A DNA stretch of 64,000 nucleotides from Centroberyx gerrardi (taxonomy: Eukaryota > Chordata > Actinopteri > Beryciformes > Berycidae), in assembly GCF_048128805.1 (NCBI RefSeq), contig NC_135997.1, forward strand, positions 17,196,116-17,260,115, read 5' to 3'. Positions 53,932-64,000 of the stretch are shown here, one piece after another (the stretch's first letter is position 1; every line of letters starts with the position of its first letter). The notes beneath the pieces were generated by a model, which was not told where the DNA came from, made no database searches, and worked only from the letters and a program-made list of their open reading frames with translations. A program made the translations under genes and the position numbers.

Positions 53932-56900
53932 CTACGACTCGGCATACTGGCCAACTCCTCTCACCAGGTTGTTCATCTCCCTTTTCTTCGCTGTGGTGCT
54001 CCTCCGCCTCCTCGGGCATTTCCACCTGACCCAAGTCCTGCAGGTTCTCAACGCTTGACCCCTTTTCAAAATATAAGTTTGTTACGCACTGTATTATTTA
54101 AACTTTCATTTAATAAACATGAAAATGGACACAAGGCACACTGGACAAGGAACAGAACTGCATTAGCAAACAGTTCAACAGACATTCACGCTCTGATTAC
54201 CTGTGACTGGGAGTAACAGTCTTCATCTGAGTTCCTAAATCCTTCTGGGGCCTCCATAAGCATCTCCAGAGCCTCCCCCTCCTCCTCTTCATCACTGTTG
54301 AGAGAGACAAAATACATGTATCAGGTCAAATATACTTTACTGTAAAGCCTTCCTTATCATGCTTTATTTACAGCAAGGTATTAAACAGAAACAGGTTTAT
54401 GAAAATGTGGGATTGGAGCGTCAATCATTTCAAAAGTATAATGGGTCATGTCTTCAGTTTAAATAGCTCCTATGGATTTGTATGCAGGGCTTAAAGACCT
54501 CCGGCCAGGTGCCGGATTTCCGGCATATGGACATTTTAGATTCACAAACTATTTTCGACAACAAAAAAAAAAAACTCACTCCACGTGGGTTTTTGTTTTT
54601 GATGCGTTTTATCCAATCATATTCAGCGAAGCAAAGCAATATTTTACATTTACCAATGGAATGCGAGCAAGTTTTTTTTTATCCAATGAACAGCAAGCTA
54701 CTTTCTATCACAATGTAGCGCCGATTCCGTGGTGTAGCACAGCTGAAATATGGAAACGAAGTTTATGAAAGCTGGTGAAGATACACGCGTCACTGAGAGA
54801 GGAGTAAAAAACAAACGGCGATAGGTATGGATTGAATAAACGGGTGGAGACGGGAAACCGTTTGACACTTGGTGCGACAAATTGTGCTCAACCAGCAGAT
54901 AGAAAGTGCTCCTTCCACATGAGGTAAATCCCAGACACAACGCCGCTATGCGCGCACTCCGATATCTGAGCACACCGGGAGCGACAGTTACAGCTGCCGC
55001 TCCAGCAGCACTGACAGACCGGAACCTGACCTGTCTTTCACAATTTACAATCGTCATTCAGCATAAAAATGTGGCATTGCTTTGGCTGTTCTCTACAGAG
55101 CTCCCCAGGGGTCACCTGGTAAGAAAAAAGTAATTGATGTGGAAATCCATATGGGTATTAGTAAACCGTGCCCTCGAATTAGTAATCAGTGCGCACGGAG
55201 TCCTAAACCATGCCCGCGGATTAGTAGGCCGTGCACACGGATTTGTAATATGTATATTGATAACGTCAAACAGGGACACCACAGCGGCCCACAGAGTTGC
55301 ATATAAAATGTAATTAACATGCTTTTTCTACAAGCATGATTTATAGGGAGTAAATAGGTTTCATATTGTCACCAAAACACATCGGATCATAAATTAGACC
55401 TACTGATGTGATTAATCAATGGTTATGGTTCACATATGGTCTACGTGCCTATGGCTATTACAGCTCACTATATGTATGCCAAGCTGTGTGTGATGGCTCT
55501 GGCTCACTGTATATAGGCCTAAAAGTCCCTCTTTGATGTTATCAACATAGATATTACAAATGTGTGCGCATGGTTGACTAATCCGTGGGCACGGTTTAGG
55601 AGTAAATTGTAAGAAAACCGTGCCCACTGATTTCCGCATCATTTTTTTTTTGTACCAGGTGACCCCTGGGGGGCTCCACAGTTATCCTTATTGCACTAGG
55701 TTTATAGATTAATAATGCTGTGTGTTGAATATTCACTCATTCAGCACAGAAATCTGTCCCCCCCCCCCCCCCCCCCCAATCAGTCAGGAACATTTCAGGC
55801 TCAGAATGTTTTTTTGCTTTAAGCCCTGCGTATGGACAAAACTATTCCATATGAATAAACTGGGAATGTCACTGAACTTCTGCATGGGTGAAAAAAAGGC
55901 AGCCAGTCATGTGAAATGGGAATGGAGATAGATAACATAAGAATTTGGGTTATATGAAGTCCTTATGAAATCAGGCTAAAAGAGTAGGCGTTGAGAAACT
56001 ATTCAGTGTTCAACAACAAATATTTTTGGCGATCTGTACACTTCCCGACACAAAAATCCCAGATGATACACACCTTCCTCCAGTGTATATGTTCTCCTCG
56101 TCCTTTTCTTCCTCCGCTATATTCTCTTCCTCCATTTTGTGTTGGTCCTCTCCATGTTCTCCATCCTTGTCTTCCATTTCTACTTGGTCTTCTTCCTTTT
56201 GTTCCTCCTCCTGCTCCTCCTCCTCCTCCTCGAGGTCAGAGCAATTGAGAAAGTCGAAACTTTCGAGGGCCGTCTCGACTTCCTGACTGAAACTAGCAGA
56301 ACTAGGCAAACAAACCTATGGAGAAAACAGAAATTTAGGCATCAAAATATCACCGTCAACATAGTGGATACCCACGCGAAAACACCCAACGTGCACACAT
56401 GCACACGCTCACCGCCGGAGGATCTTCTGGTTGTTTTGACTCCTGGATGGACTGGTGTGGCTGAGCGTTTTCCTCTGAGGCTTCTTCTCTAAGTCCCTCT
56501 GCATTTGCTCCCATCTCAGTGGTGCTGTCCTCCGTCTCCACTTCAGACTGTTCAGCCTGAAGTGCTGCTGAGTCCTTGGGTGTGTCATCGTTCCCCTCCT
56601 GGGCTGACACACACACGTCTGGGTCTCCACATTCGGGTAAATCCGAGCCATCCGGCTTCTCCAGCAACACAGGATGGTTTGAGGAGACGTCAGAACAGCT
56701 CAGGTTTTCTGAGGTTTCAGAAAGCTCGACTGATTGGACAGACGCCTCATCAGTCACAGTACAATCTCGGCTAATGTCGCCGATGTGGCCGTCAGAGCTC
56801 GTACTCTGCAGGTGGCCGTTAGGCACCGAACACTTCGAGGAGTCCGTCTGACAGAAAGCCTCCGCGCCGTCCGGCTCGTCCTCCTCCTGGTTGGACGAGA

Positions 56901-59900
56901 GCGACGGCGTGGAGGTGCCGGAGCGGTGAGGGGTGAAGGACAGCTGAGTGGTGGGAGTGGTCTGCAGCGTGTTGGAGGCCGTCAGCCGCTGGGCGTGGTG
57001 CGCCATGGCCGGACTGGAGGAGTCATCGGAGGATTCGGAGGAGTTGGACCAGACGGTCCCGTTCTCCAGTTCCCCCTGCCTCTTTAACAGAGACTGGAGA
57101 GGAACCCAGCCGCAGAGAGGAGAGGCAGAGAGAGGAGAGAGACAGAAAAACATTAGATTAAAACATCATTATTCTATTATGTCTATACATAAGAAATGAT
57201 TATGGTTTTCATGCGCATGTTGGTTATCAAATTACATCCAGGAAACAAAATATTTTGTACAATACCCCTTTTTGTACCCAAAGGGGCAATACTACACACA
57301 TAATGCTACACTCAATCTTACAAATCACCATACACACCATGTCTCTAATTACAGATAATATGTCAAAATTGCAGCTGCTGAGGGCCCTGCGGGCCTTTCT
57401 GCAGTCTAGATTCAAACTGAAGGTGAACAGGCTTTTGCTATCAGGGTCCCTAAACTGGAATGACTTGCCTGAGGAACATAAGCTAAAAAAAATTGCATCC
57501 AAAAACACATTATTTTAAGATGATATTTTATTGATTTTGCTCGTTTGAACTTGTGCTGTGTCTTCGTTTACTTAAATTCTTTTTCTGTATAGTACCTTTG
57601 TTTTATCGTGTCCCATAAAGCAATTTATAACTGCTTCCACAAAAGTGATATACAAGTAAAGTTCATTATTGATTCATTATATGTTCCCTCTGACTTCTTT
57701 TGGTTCTGTCACCACAACACACCATACTACTCTACAGCTACATGCCAACACACCAACTGTAAACAGGTGAATCGGGGTGTTGTGCCGGTGAAGTCACAAC
57801 GTAAGGCTGCCGTCCGGTCCGTCAAGCTGTCATGGAACAGTTCCACCAGCGAGCGGCTCTGTCCGGCCCCGACCCGCGGCGCCGCGCTCTTCAGCGAGGT
57901 GAGGAAGAGGAGGGACAGATTGGAGCGCTACTCAACCACTATTAAACAGCTACAAGGACCACAGCTCTGTTCATACATACTGTTGGTCTCACACATCCCA
58001 CTACCGCTATCATTCACTTGGGGAGTCGCTCCCCTCGAGTCACGCACGCCTGTCCCACGACCACACATCCTAATACACACTCCTCTGCGAATATCCTCAC
58101 ACACATCACTGCTACCGCTACACACAAAGCAGTCGGGGAGCAGCTGAAACAGAACAAGCCAGCAAAATGAAAGTAATAATAGCCATCAGTAGGAATGAAT
58201 GGCAAAAGAAAAAAAATGTAGGAAAAATATTTTGCAATGAAAAACTGCGTTATACAGTAAGTGTACTATAAACCCCTCACACAAACTACACTACTGGTGA
58301 TATAACAGCAGGTGTGAAGGAGGTTGCTGTTAGCGGACAGTCAAAATGCTGAGATTGGATATGCTCTGGTCATGTGACTCACATAGAACACCTGCTCCCG
58401 CATGGAGGGTGTGTCAGGCGGGCTCTGATTGGATAACAGCCGCTTGGAGACCGTACTGGTGGATGATGTCTGGTCGTCCTTATCAAACGGGCTAAAAAAA
58501 CAAAAACAGTACAGACAAGGAGTGAGATAAAGTGCAAAGCATACCCTAACACACATTTTAATAATTAACATTTTCCTTTTTTTTGTACTACTTGAAAAGT
58601 AATTTATTTTCAGCTTGGTCAAAGAAATCACAAGATGGTGAGGTAATGAGAAGGATTTGCTGAGGTTGGATTTACCTCCAGGTGACCTCCAGGTTGAGTT
58701 TGACTGTTCCAAGGTCGTTGATATCCACAGCGAGCGTCTGGGGCAGCGGACAGAACAGGTCGAGCATCTCGCAGGAGACGCTGCCCACCACCACGTGATT
58801 GGCCAGGCTCTTCAGCTCCGTCACCTGGGCAACCAAAACAGACTCAACTATCAACAACGACGACAATCAGCTGAAGCTTCTGACCATTACCAACAAACGA
58901 TGTGGAACAGGGTTATTATAGTTTGGGATTTTTCATTAGTTTTTATATTTTATGCAGTTTTCAATTTTTACTTCAATTTCAGTTAAGTTTTAGTTTAGTA
59001 GTTTAGTTTTTATTTAGTTTCAGTTCTAGTTTTAGCATTTTTGGTAGGGGTGGTGTTTTTTAAACATTTAATGATAGAAGTTCATAACAGGTATTTTGAA
59101 TATGTTTGCAACAGGTATTCTGTAATACAAACAATAAATCATATTCTTTAAAAAAATGTATTTACATAAATGTTTCAATGCATTGTCAGCTAACTTAGAG
59201 GTTGGACCAATTTGGCTTCATGCTGCATAAATGAATTGCATTAGCAATGAATTCAGACCATTTAGCTCAAAATAATCCCAAACATTTTCTCCCAACTATT
59301 TTCTGCACACGTGTTGTGCAGACGGCGATGCTGTTGGCACTTCCTCTGAGAGCCAGAGGGGATCATGGGGCCGAACATGTCGGTCTACAGGATAGCACCA
59401 TGGTGTCTTGTGGTGTAGTATTCAGTAAAAATAGCCAAAAATTGTTCACCCCAAATTCATTCTCTTTTATTACCCTGCACATAAACAAAAGACTAAAACT
59501 AACATCTCACCATCATCTCTATATTTTTATTTTAGTTCGTTTTAGTTCAGTTTTAGTCTATTTTTTATATTTGGTTTTTAAACACCTAGTGTTCGTTTTA
59601 GTTTCCTATAATAACCTTGATATGGAATATTTTTTAGTGCGTGTAGTTTTACTGGTAGGTTTAAAGCTAATTTTCTCACCTTGATTGACAGCAGTTCTGT
59701 GACGAGAGGCAGGAAGATGTAATCCTCGCTGTCCCATATCTGCTTGTTGCTAACTTCCACTCGGCCCCGCAGCCTCCAGCGCTGCCGCCCGTAGCGCATC
59801 AGGACCTGCGGGGGCAACAAGCAGCCAACGTTACGTGTGTGAACAGAGACTGGAGCAAAATCTGTGCGTCTGTGTGCGTGTTTATGTGTTTCTGACCTCA

Positions 59901-61225
59901 TACTGGTCACCAGCACACAGCCGCGCAAAGCCAGCGAGACCTGAAACATCAGAGACGGACAAGAAAGTAAGAATACGTCTGATAAAGAGTGGAGGGACAG
60001 CAGAGTCAAGTGAGAGAGAGAGAGAGAGAGAGTCAAGTGGGTGCAGAAACTGACTCACCCTTCATCTTAATGTGAAACTCTCCCATCTGGCTTTCCAGCT
60101 CACTCTCAAGTGAACACATGTGCTGCAGAGGAAGACAGAGGGAGAGGGATGAATAACTTATGATGTGGGATATCATTAACATGTGGCCAAATATTTATTT
60201 TTAGCAAAAGATTTTTTTTTTTTTTTAGATTGGGTGTGGCCCCAGAGAACCACATCCAATCTACTGTACATGTTCACACACACAAACACAATTACTTGAG
60301 GTGAAATACTCACCTCTGTGCATTCCCTGTAGCCCTTGTTGGCCTCGCTCAGGCTCTCCCGCGCCTCCTTACTGCCAGTGGCGGAGTTGAAGGCTGCCAC
60401 CATCTTACTCGCTCCGTCACGCAGCCGCCGCTGTATACAGTACGCATCATACAGCTCCTCCACCTGGAGAAGCAGTTTACAAAGGTTTATTTTGTTCCAT
60501 TTATTTTACTGCACTTCACGTCATTTTGTGAAGACAAGAGCTGTACCAATAGTGTTTATTAATATTATCACCAACTGACTATTATTTACTGTATATACAC
60601 ACCTTGCTGAGGTGGAACTCCAAGCGGCGCATGAACCTCTCTATGGCTTTCACTTGCTGGGGAAAAAAGGAACAAATACCAACTCAGTAAACTAATACAT
60701 CATCTTCTCTCTACCCTTTTCAAACAAGTTACTTAAGGAAACTCACCTTATCCTGCTCATACAAAGACCCCTGCAGAGAATGACAAGAACAAAACAGTTA
60801 ACATCACAAAGCATCAAATTAACATCCTGAATGAGGATAGATAGAGGTGACAGCAGCTAGGCTGGTACTGGATGGATGGTAATACTGGTGCGACTGGTTT
60901 GACTACATGGGTTCTCACCAGACGACCGTTCCTCTTGTTTTCTCTGATCTGCTGACCCAGACTGTCCAGCTCCAGCTGGTGGACCTGCAGGTACGACCTG
61001 ACAACAGAAACAATCACCATGACTTTTGTTTTAAAGGTTCACAAAGAGCCATTTCCTGTTAGTTGAGCGATGTTCCACCTGGCAGCCATCCACTGTAATC
61101 AATGAGGACAGCGCCCCAAATGTGTTTACTCACTGTAGGCCTCTACGCAAGGCAGCGTACACTTCATCCAGCCTCTCGGGCTGGGGTGTTTTAGTGGGAG
61201 GGAGTTTGGTGGAGCCCGTGAACAT
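53932..61225 (-). CDS. ripor1: RIPOR1/FAM65A-like Rho-interacting protein, C-terminally short
   Basis: Fourteen exons, 5' to 3': 61134-61225 (from the ATG; exon runs to 61268), 60919-60997, 60747-60770, 60603-60656, 60314-60463, 60059-60122, 59897-59940, 59680-59805, 58676-58824, 58383-58491, 56413-57093, 56074-56315, 54201-54294 and 53932-54060. They total 2037 bases, 678 residues. The conserved N-terminal RIPOR/PL48 region is complete: [84 protein letters not shown] and [39 protein letters not shown] and [21 protein letters not shown] place it with RIPOR1, not RIPOR2/3. [11 protein letters not shown] matches the RIPOR1 segment before its C-terminal ARM-like half, but here a Glu-rich stretch and a stop follow. 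RIPOR proteins bind RhoA/C and MST kinases to steer polarity and Golgi orientation. The final exon may alternatively be spliced at 53965 onto 53846-53769 and below. Confidence 0.85.
54484..55829. mobile_element. DNA transposon with GCAGGGCTTAAAG ends, in RIPOR1-like intron
   Basis: The left end GCAGGGCTTAAAG (54484) and right end CTTTAAGCCCTGC (to 55829) are perfect 13-bp inverted repeats. GTATG lies just outside both ends, allowing for one shared base, which suggests a short target duplication. hAT-like termini (CAGGGC) are possible. The interior is not coding in any frame that I recognise and includes a second element at 55095-55683 and a C homopolymer at 55758-55777. Confidence 0.75.
55095..55683. 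mobile_element. Foldback-type element with ~180-bp terminal inverted repeats, nested
   Basis: Both outer ends read CCCAGGGGTCACCTGGTA inward. Each arm then carries short internal units of about 24 bp around AAACCGTGCCC.CGGATTAGT before reaching TTTGTAATAT.TAT.TTGATAAC in inverted orientation. The arms are roughly 180 bp and the loop is about 230 bp. Both arms translate to KPCPRIS-type strings, an artefact of the repeat. It lies wholly inside the element at 54484-55829. Confidence 0.8.
56212..56236. repeat. (CTC)n encoding a poly-Glu run in the RIPOR1-like protein
   Basis: Triplet repeat within exon 56074-56315. On the minus strand it reads GAG repeats and gives the acidic EEEEEE stretch after LNCSDL. 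Confidence 0.85.
57330..57690 (+). repeat. LINE 3' remnant with RT C-terminal end and tail
   Basis: The frame ending at 57518 reads [18 protein letters not shown], typical of the last coding block of fish non-LTR elements (consensus near LWNSLP). It is followed by a 3' tail with AAGTAAAGTTCATTATTGAT. The insertion is sense to + and antisense to RIPOR1-like. Confidence 0.65.
57767..57898 (+). other. GC-rich open segment with splice-like borders, antisense to RIPOR1-like
   Basis: On the + strand it is preceded by CTGTAAACAG and followed by GTGAGG. The 132 bases between form 44 open codons in phase 0 ([31 protein letters not shown]). Its GC content is far above the flanking intron. I do not recognise the product. 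It may be an exon of an unannotated antisense transcript, an insertion-borne fragment, or chance. Confidence 0.3.
58908..59619. mobile_element. Non-autonomous hAT-like element, 712 bp, in RIPOR1-like intron
   Basis: The left end CAGGGTTATTATAG and right end CTATAATAACCTTG are inverted repeats differing at one base. The flanking 8-mers ATGTGGAA (58900-58907) and ATATGGAA (59620-59627) match at 7 of 8. The interior has TTTTAGTTTAG strings on the left and TTTTAGTTCAGTTTTAGTC on the right, a family recognised as common in fish. No transposase. Confidence 0.8.
60014..60032. repeat. Short (GA)n tract
   Basis: About nine GA units in a RIPOR1-like intron. Confidence 0.85.
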
Positions 61226-61377
61226 CCTGCTTCCCTTAGAAGGCACTTTTCTTCTGGACCAAACACTGCTGAAGGAGGAAGAGGGAGAGAGAAATCATTT
61301 CTGACAAAGATGATAAGGCCTTCATGCTTACAGTGCAATACAAGCACATTCAAAATGGGCAACAAGGGAGGGGAGAG

Positions 61378-61378
<1 letters not shown>

Positions 61379-61414
<36 letters not shown>
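61379..61414. repeat. (GA)n microsatellite
   Basis: About 17 GA units, directly before a retroposon tail. Confidence 0.95.
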
Positions 61415-61417
<3 letters not shown>

Positions 61418-61420
61418 GTA

Positions 61421-61521
61421 TTCATTTTTCTATTATTTCATTGTTTATGTTAGGGACTTTGTGCTTTGGCAACATGTTTTATCAAAACATCATGCCAATA
61501 AAGCTTAATTGAATTGAATTG
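61421..61521 (+). repeat. Non-LTR retroposon 3' end, copy 1
   Basis: GTGCTTTGGCAACATG, CATGCCAATAAAGCTTAATT and a GAATTGAATTGA tail: the 3' terminus of a fish LINE family, + orientation. Confidence 0.55.
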
Positions 61522-61536
61522 AGACAGAGAGAGAGA

Positions 61537-61653
61537 TTACTGTTAGTACTTTCATTATAATTTTAATTTGTATTTGTATATGTTGCTTTGGCAATAAGTA
61601 CCTTTTGTATTTCATGCCAATAAAGCCCATTTGAATTTGAATTTGAATTTGAG
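61537..61653 (+). repeat. Non-LTR retroposon 3' end, copy 2
   Basis: GTTGCTTTGGCAATAAG, CATGCCAATAAAGCCCATTT and a GAATTTGAATTTGAA tail: the same family and orientation as copy 1, separated from it by a short GA tract. Confidence 0.55.
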
Positions 61654-61675
61654 AGAGACAGAGAGAGGGGGGGGC

Positions 61676-61676
<1 letters not shown>

Positions 61677-61740
<64 letters not shown>
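61677..61740. repeat. (GA)n microsatellite
   Basis: About 30 GA units ending 6 bases from the donor of the upstream RIPOR1-like exon (61747). Confidence 0.95.
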
Positions 61741-61743
<3 letters not shown>

Positions 61744-61746
61744 CAC

Positions 61747-61834
61747 CTGTTGAGTGGAGAAAGACCGTCACTACTGCAGCATGCTTGGACAGTTGAGTGC
61801 AGCACAGCGGCTCTAACAGACTGAAGGACATGTC
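61747..61834 (-). other. ripor1: Upstream exon of the RIPOR1-like gene (5'UTR or alternative N-terminus)
   Basis: On the minus strand an acceptor (GTAATTGCAG) opens at 61834 and a donor (CAACAG/GTGAGC) closes at 61747. Spliced to the exon at 61268, the frame of MFTGSTK stays open upstream ([20 protein letters not shown]). A more 5' start codon in an unseen exon is therefore possible. Human RIPOR1 also has coding sequence before this point. Confidence 0.55.
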
Positions 61835-61859
61835 CTGCAATTACACAGAGAGGAAGACA

Positions 61860-64000
61860 TTAGAGGCCGAACTCCCCCTCCCCCTCTCTCTCTTCTTCCC
61901 TCTTCACTTCACGCCTTACTCTTTCTTCACTAATGATTACTGAGTATTCCTGATACCAGTGGTCAGCGAAGAGAAAATGGTGGAAGAAAGAGGACGGAAA
62001 CCGCTCTCTCACTTCCTCCACATTGTTTTGTTGAGAGTCTGGGACGGCGAGCGACATGCAGCGACCGCAGCGGCCACCGCCGACAACAGCGGGGAGTAAC
62101 AGTCTGCTTCTGCTTCCCTTCCCCTTCCTTCCCCGTTTCTCCACCCCCCCCTCCACATCCAACACACGGCTCAGGAAGTCTCATGGCTGACTCTCTACAC
62201 AGGAAATTCTACACAGAGGTTTGGCCCGAGAATATAAAACCATCTCTGCGTGTGTGTGTAAAACCGCCTCTCTCTGCTCTGCTAAACCTTTCCACACGAG
62301 AGGAGAAAACTAAATCAGAGACACAAGTCATGTCACTTCAGAGTGGCGTGAAGCCACTGTCAGAGGAATGAGCAGTGATGATTCAATATTATCGTTTGTC
62401 GTGTTTCAGTGGAATCAAATTGTGTTGGTATGGTGATTTTGGGATATTGCGACACACAATTCTGCTCTCTAATCTGATGATAACAAGCAAATTTCATTTA
62501 AAAACTCTGACAAAACGAGGTACGGCAGGAATATTATTTGAAAATTACCATTCTGTTAAATCATGGGATGAACATTAACTTGATTATTTAACATGATTTT
62601 ACATACGTGAGCCACATCCTGATATATATGGATCCTTATGATTATGGTGAATTAGATTTCAACCATATTGCCGAGCCCTAATGACCAGCACAGCTTCTAC
62701 AGGAGCAGAGGGTCGTGCCGGGGCTAAGCTAGTCACAAAAGGGATTACAGACTTAAACCGGACTAAATCTGTCAAGCAAGAGCCAAACCCATATTAACAC
62801 ATGGGATCTGTGAATGAGTTAACACAAAGCTTACACAAACCAGAGACAGAGCGTAAAAACTGGTGGCATCTGTTGCTCCACACTACTTTCTGTGCAGTGA
62901 CTCTCTCAAAAAGACAGAGAGGGAAATGTGTGAGTGCAGCCTTTGTGCGTTAATAAGACAACAGATGGGAGAGTGAAGTGTTCGGCCTGTAGGAGTCGCA
63001 GAGACAGACAGACAGACAGACAGACAGACTATCCTTTAACATGCTCAAACGCCTTTTCAGAGACAACATCACTGACAGGAGAATATGCTCTTCAAGTCCA
63101 GATCAATGCTGCAGTGACAGCGAGTCCAGTGAGGGTGCGGACTCGGTGGGCCTGCAGTGCTTCAGGGGTCCAGCTAAACCTCTAATCTCAGCCGCATGCT
63201 GAGAGGATTAGCTGGAGCCGGTCAGGGTGAGAGCATGGCGAGGTAAAGGTGCCATACCAGAGAGCCTTTTCAGATAAAACTAACTTCCCCCCCACACACA
63301 CACCCCAACTTTTTGCCAAACAGAAGGCAGAAGACATGTGATGTAGTTAGCACTCGGGCCTGCTGCACCTTGAGGTGGGCCCAGCTATGGATGAAAGTGC
63401 AGTTGGTCATCATGACACACTGATACACATGTGAAAGGCCAGACAGACAGCACAAATCCTCCACTCCCTACCCCCCCCACCCCCCCACCCACACACACAC
63501 CTCAAGCCTACACCTACACCTGTGATAGGCTCAGCAGGACTCTATCAGTATTGATTATCAGTGTCAATCGCCTAGTTTGTCCCTCTGTAACCTTTCATCA
63601 ACATTATGGGGATCATTAGCTGTATTAATCCTCTCCGCGGGCAGCCTGAACAAAGAGGAGACTGTTTCAATCACCTCACAAGACTCAAGTTTTATAAAGA
63701 GCCGGTCACACACTCAGCAGGCCGGCGCGTGAACGACGAGTAGATGGAGACACGCGCACGCACGCACGCACGCGCACGTATAGTCCAGACTGTATTCCGT
63801 TTTTTTTTTTCCTCAATTCTGCATCTAGACTGGAGCTCTTAACTGATAACTACGTCGCACAAGCACACGCACATTTTAGACTATATAATCCATACTTTTG
63901 TGTGTGTGAGAGTGTGTGTTGGAGGAGGAGGAGGAGGAGGGGGGGGTCCTGGTTTGGAAAAAAAATAAAACCACCTCGATTTACAGATTACTGGATTAGC
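61860..64000. other. Upstream flank of the RIPOR1-like gene
   Basis: No further exon recognised. It holds a (GACA)n tract at 63001-63029, a CGCACG repeat near 63755-63778 and (GGA)n near 63922. A decayed MITE at about 62375-62682 has a right end (ATTGCCGAGCCCTAA) matching the common fish terminus TTAGGGCTGGGCAAT. Confidence 0.45.
63001..63029. repeat. (GACA)n microsatellite
   Basis: Seven tetranucleotide units. Confidence 0.95.

Noticed and set aside
55082-55642. KPCPRIS-repeat peptides on both strands
   Set aside because: They arise from the inverted repeats of a foldback element, not from a gene.
56139-56492. + strand Leu-rich open frame
   Set aside because: It is the antisense of the Glu-rich RIPOR1-like exon.

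Overview
This window looks like nuclear DNA from a spiny-rayed (percomorph-type) teleost. Introns are short, dinucleotide microsatellites are abundant, and several DNA-transposon and MITE families widespread in fish are present. All named genes are multi-exon vertebrate genes. I rebuilt their exons by hand from reading frame, GT-AG (or AT-AC) borders and remembered human protein sequences. Each complete coding model sums to a multiple of three.

Layout: (1) 1-4069 (+): the 3' end of protogenin (PRTG), covering its last fibronectin-III segment, transmembrane helix and cytoplasmic tail. (2) 4070-12200: no coding exon recognised; long 3'UTR or spacer with MITE remnants and a hAT-like element with intact 8-bp target-site duplications. 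(3) 12230-21020 (+): CCPG1, an ER-phagy receptor. (4) 21191-25191 (-): PIGB, a GPI mannosyltransferase, tail-to-tail with CCPG1. (5) 26470-27845 (+): PIGBOS1, a mitochondrial microprotein gene, divergent from PIGB. (6) 29500-39302 (+): RAB27A, with a long 5'UTR intron. (7) 43080-51920 (+): VRK3, a vaccinia-related (pseudo)kinase. (8) 51930-61834 (-): a RIPOR1/FAM65A-like gene that ends before the usual C-terminal ARM/HEAT-like half. (9) 61835-64000: upstream RIPOR1-like sequence, microsatellites and a decayed MITE.

The order PRTG-CCPG1-PIGB-PIGBOS1-RAB27A matches human 15q21.3, except that PYGO1 and DNAAF4, which lie between PRTG and CCPG1 in human, are not seen here. VRK3 (human chr19) and RIPOR1 (human chr16) belong to other human chromosomes, so a synteny breakpoint falls between about 39.3 and 43 kb. 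CCPG1, PIGB and PIGBOS1 all act at the ER or ER-mitochondria interface and lie within about 15 kb.

Most notable observations: a minor-spliceosome AT-AC intron in PIGB; a RIPOR1-like gene without its C-terminal half; a fish PIGBOS1 with a longer tail; a VRK3 that keeps the catalytic-loop Asp but has lost the DFG-type Asp; tandem exon duplication in the VRK3 linker; a palindromic CLEAR/E-box plus a ZNF143/THAP11-type motif at the CCPG1 promoter; a nested transposon with very long inverted repeats; and a GC-rich, splice-bordered open segment antisense to RIPOR1. No searches were run; every family call rests on recall and reading.
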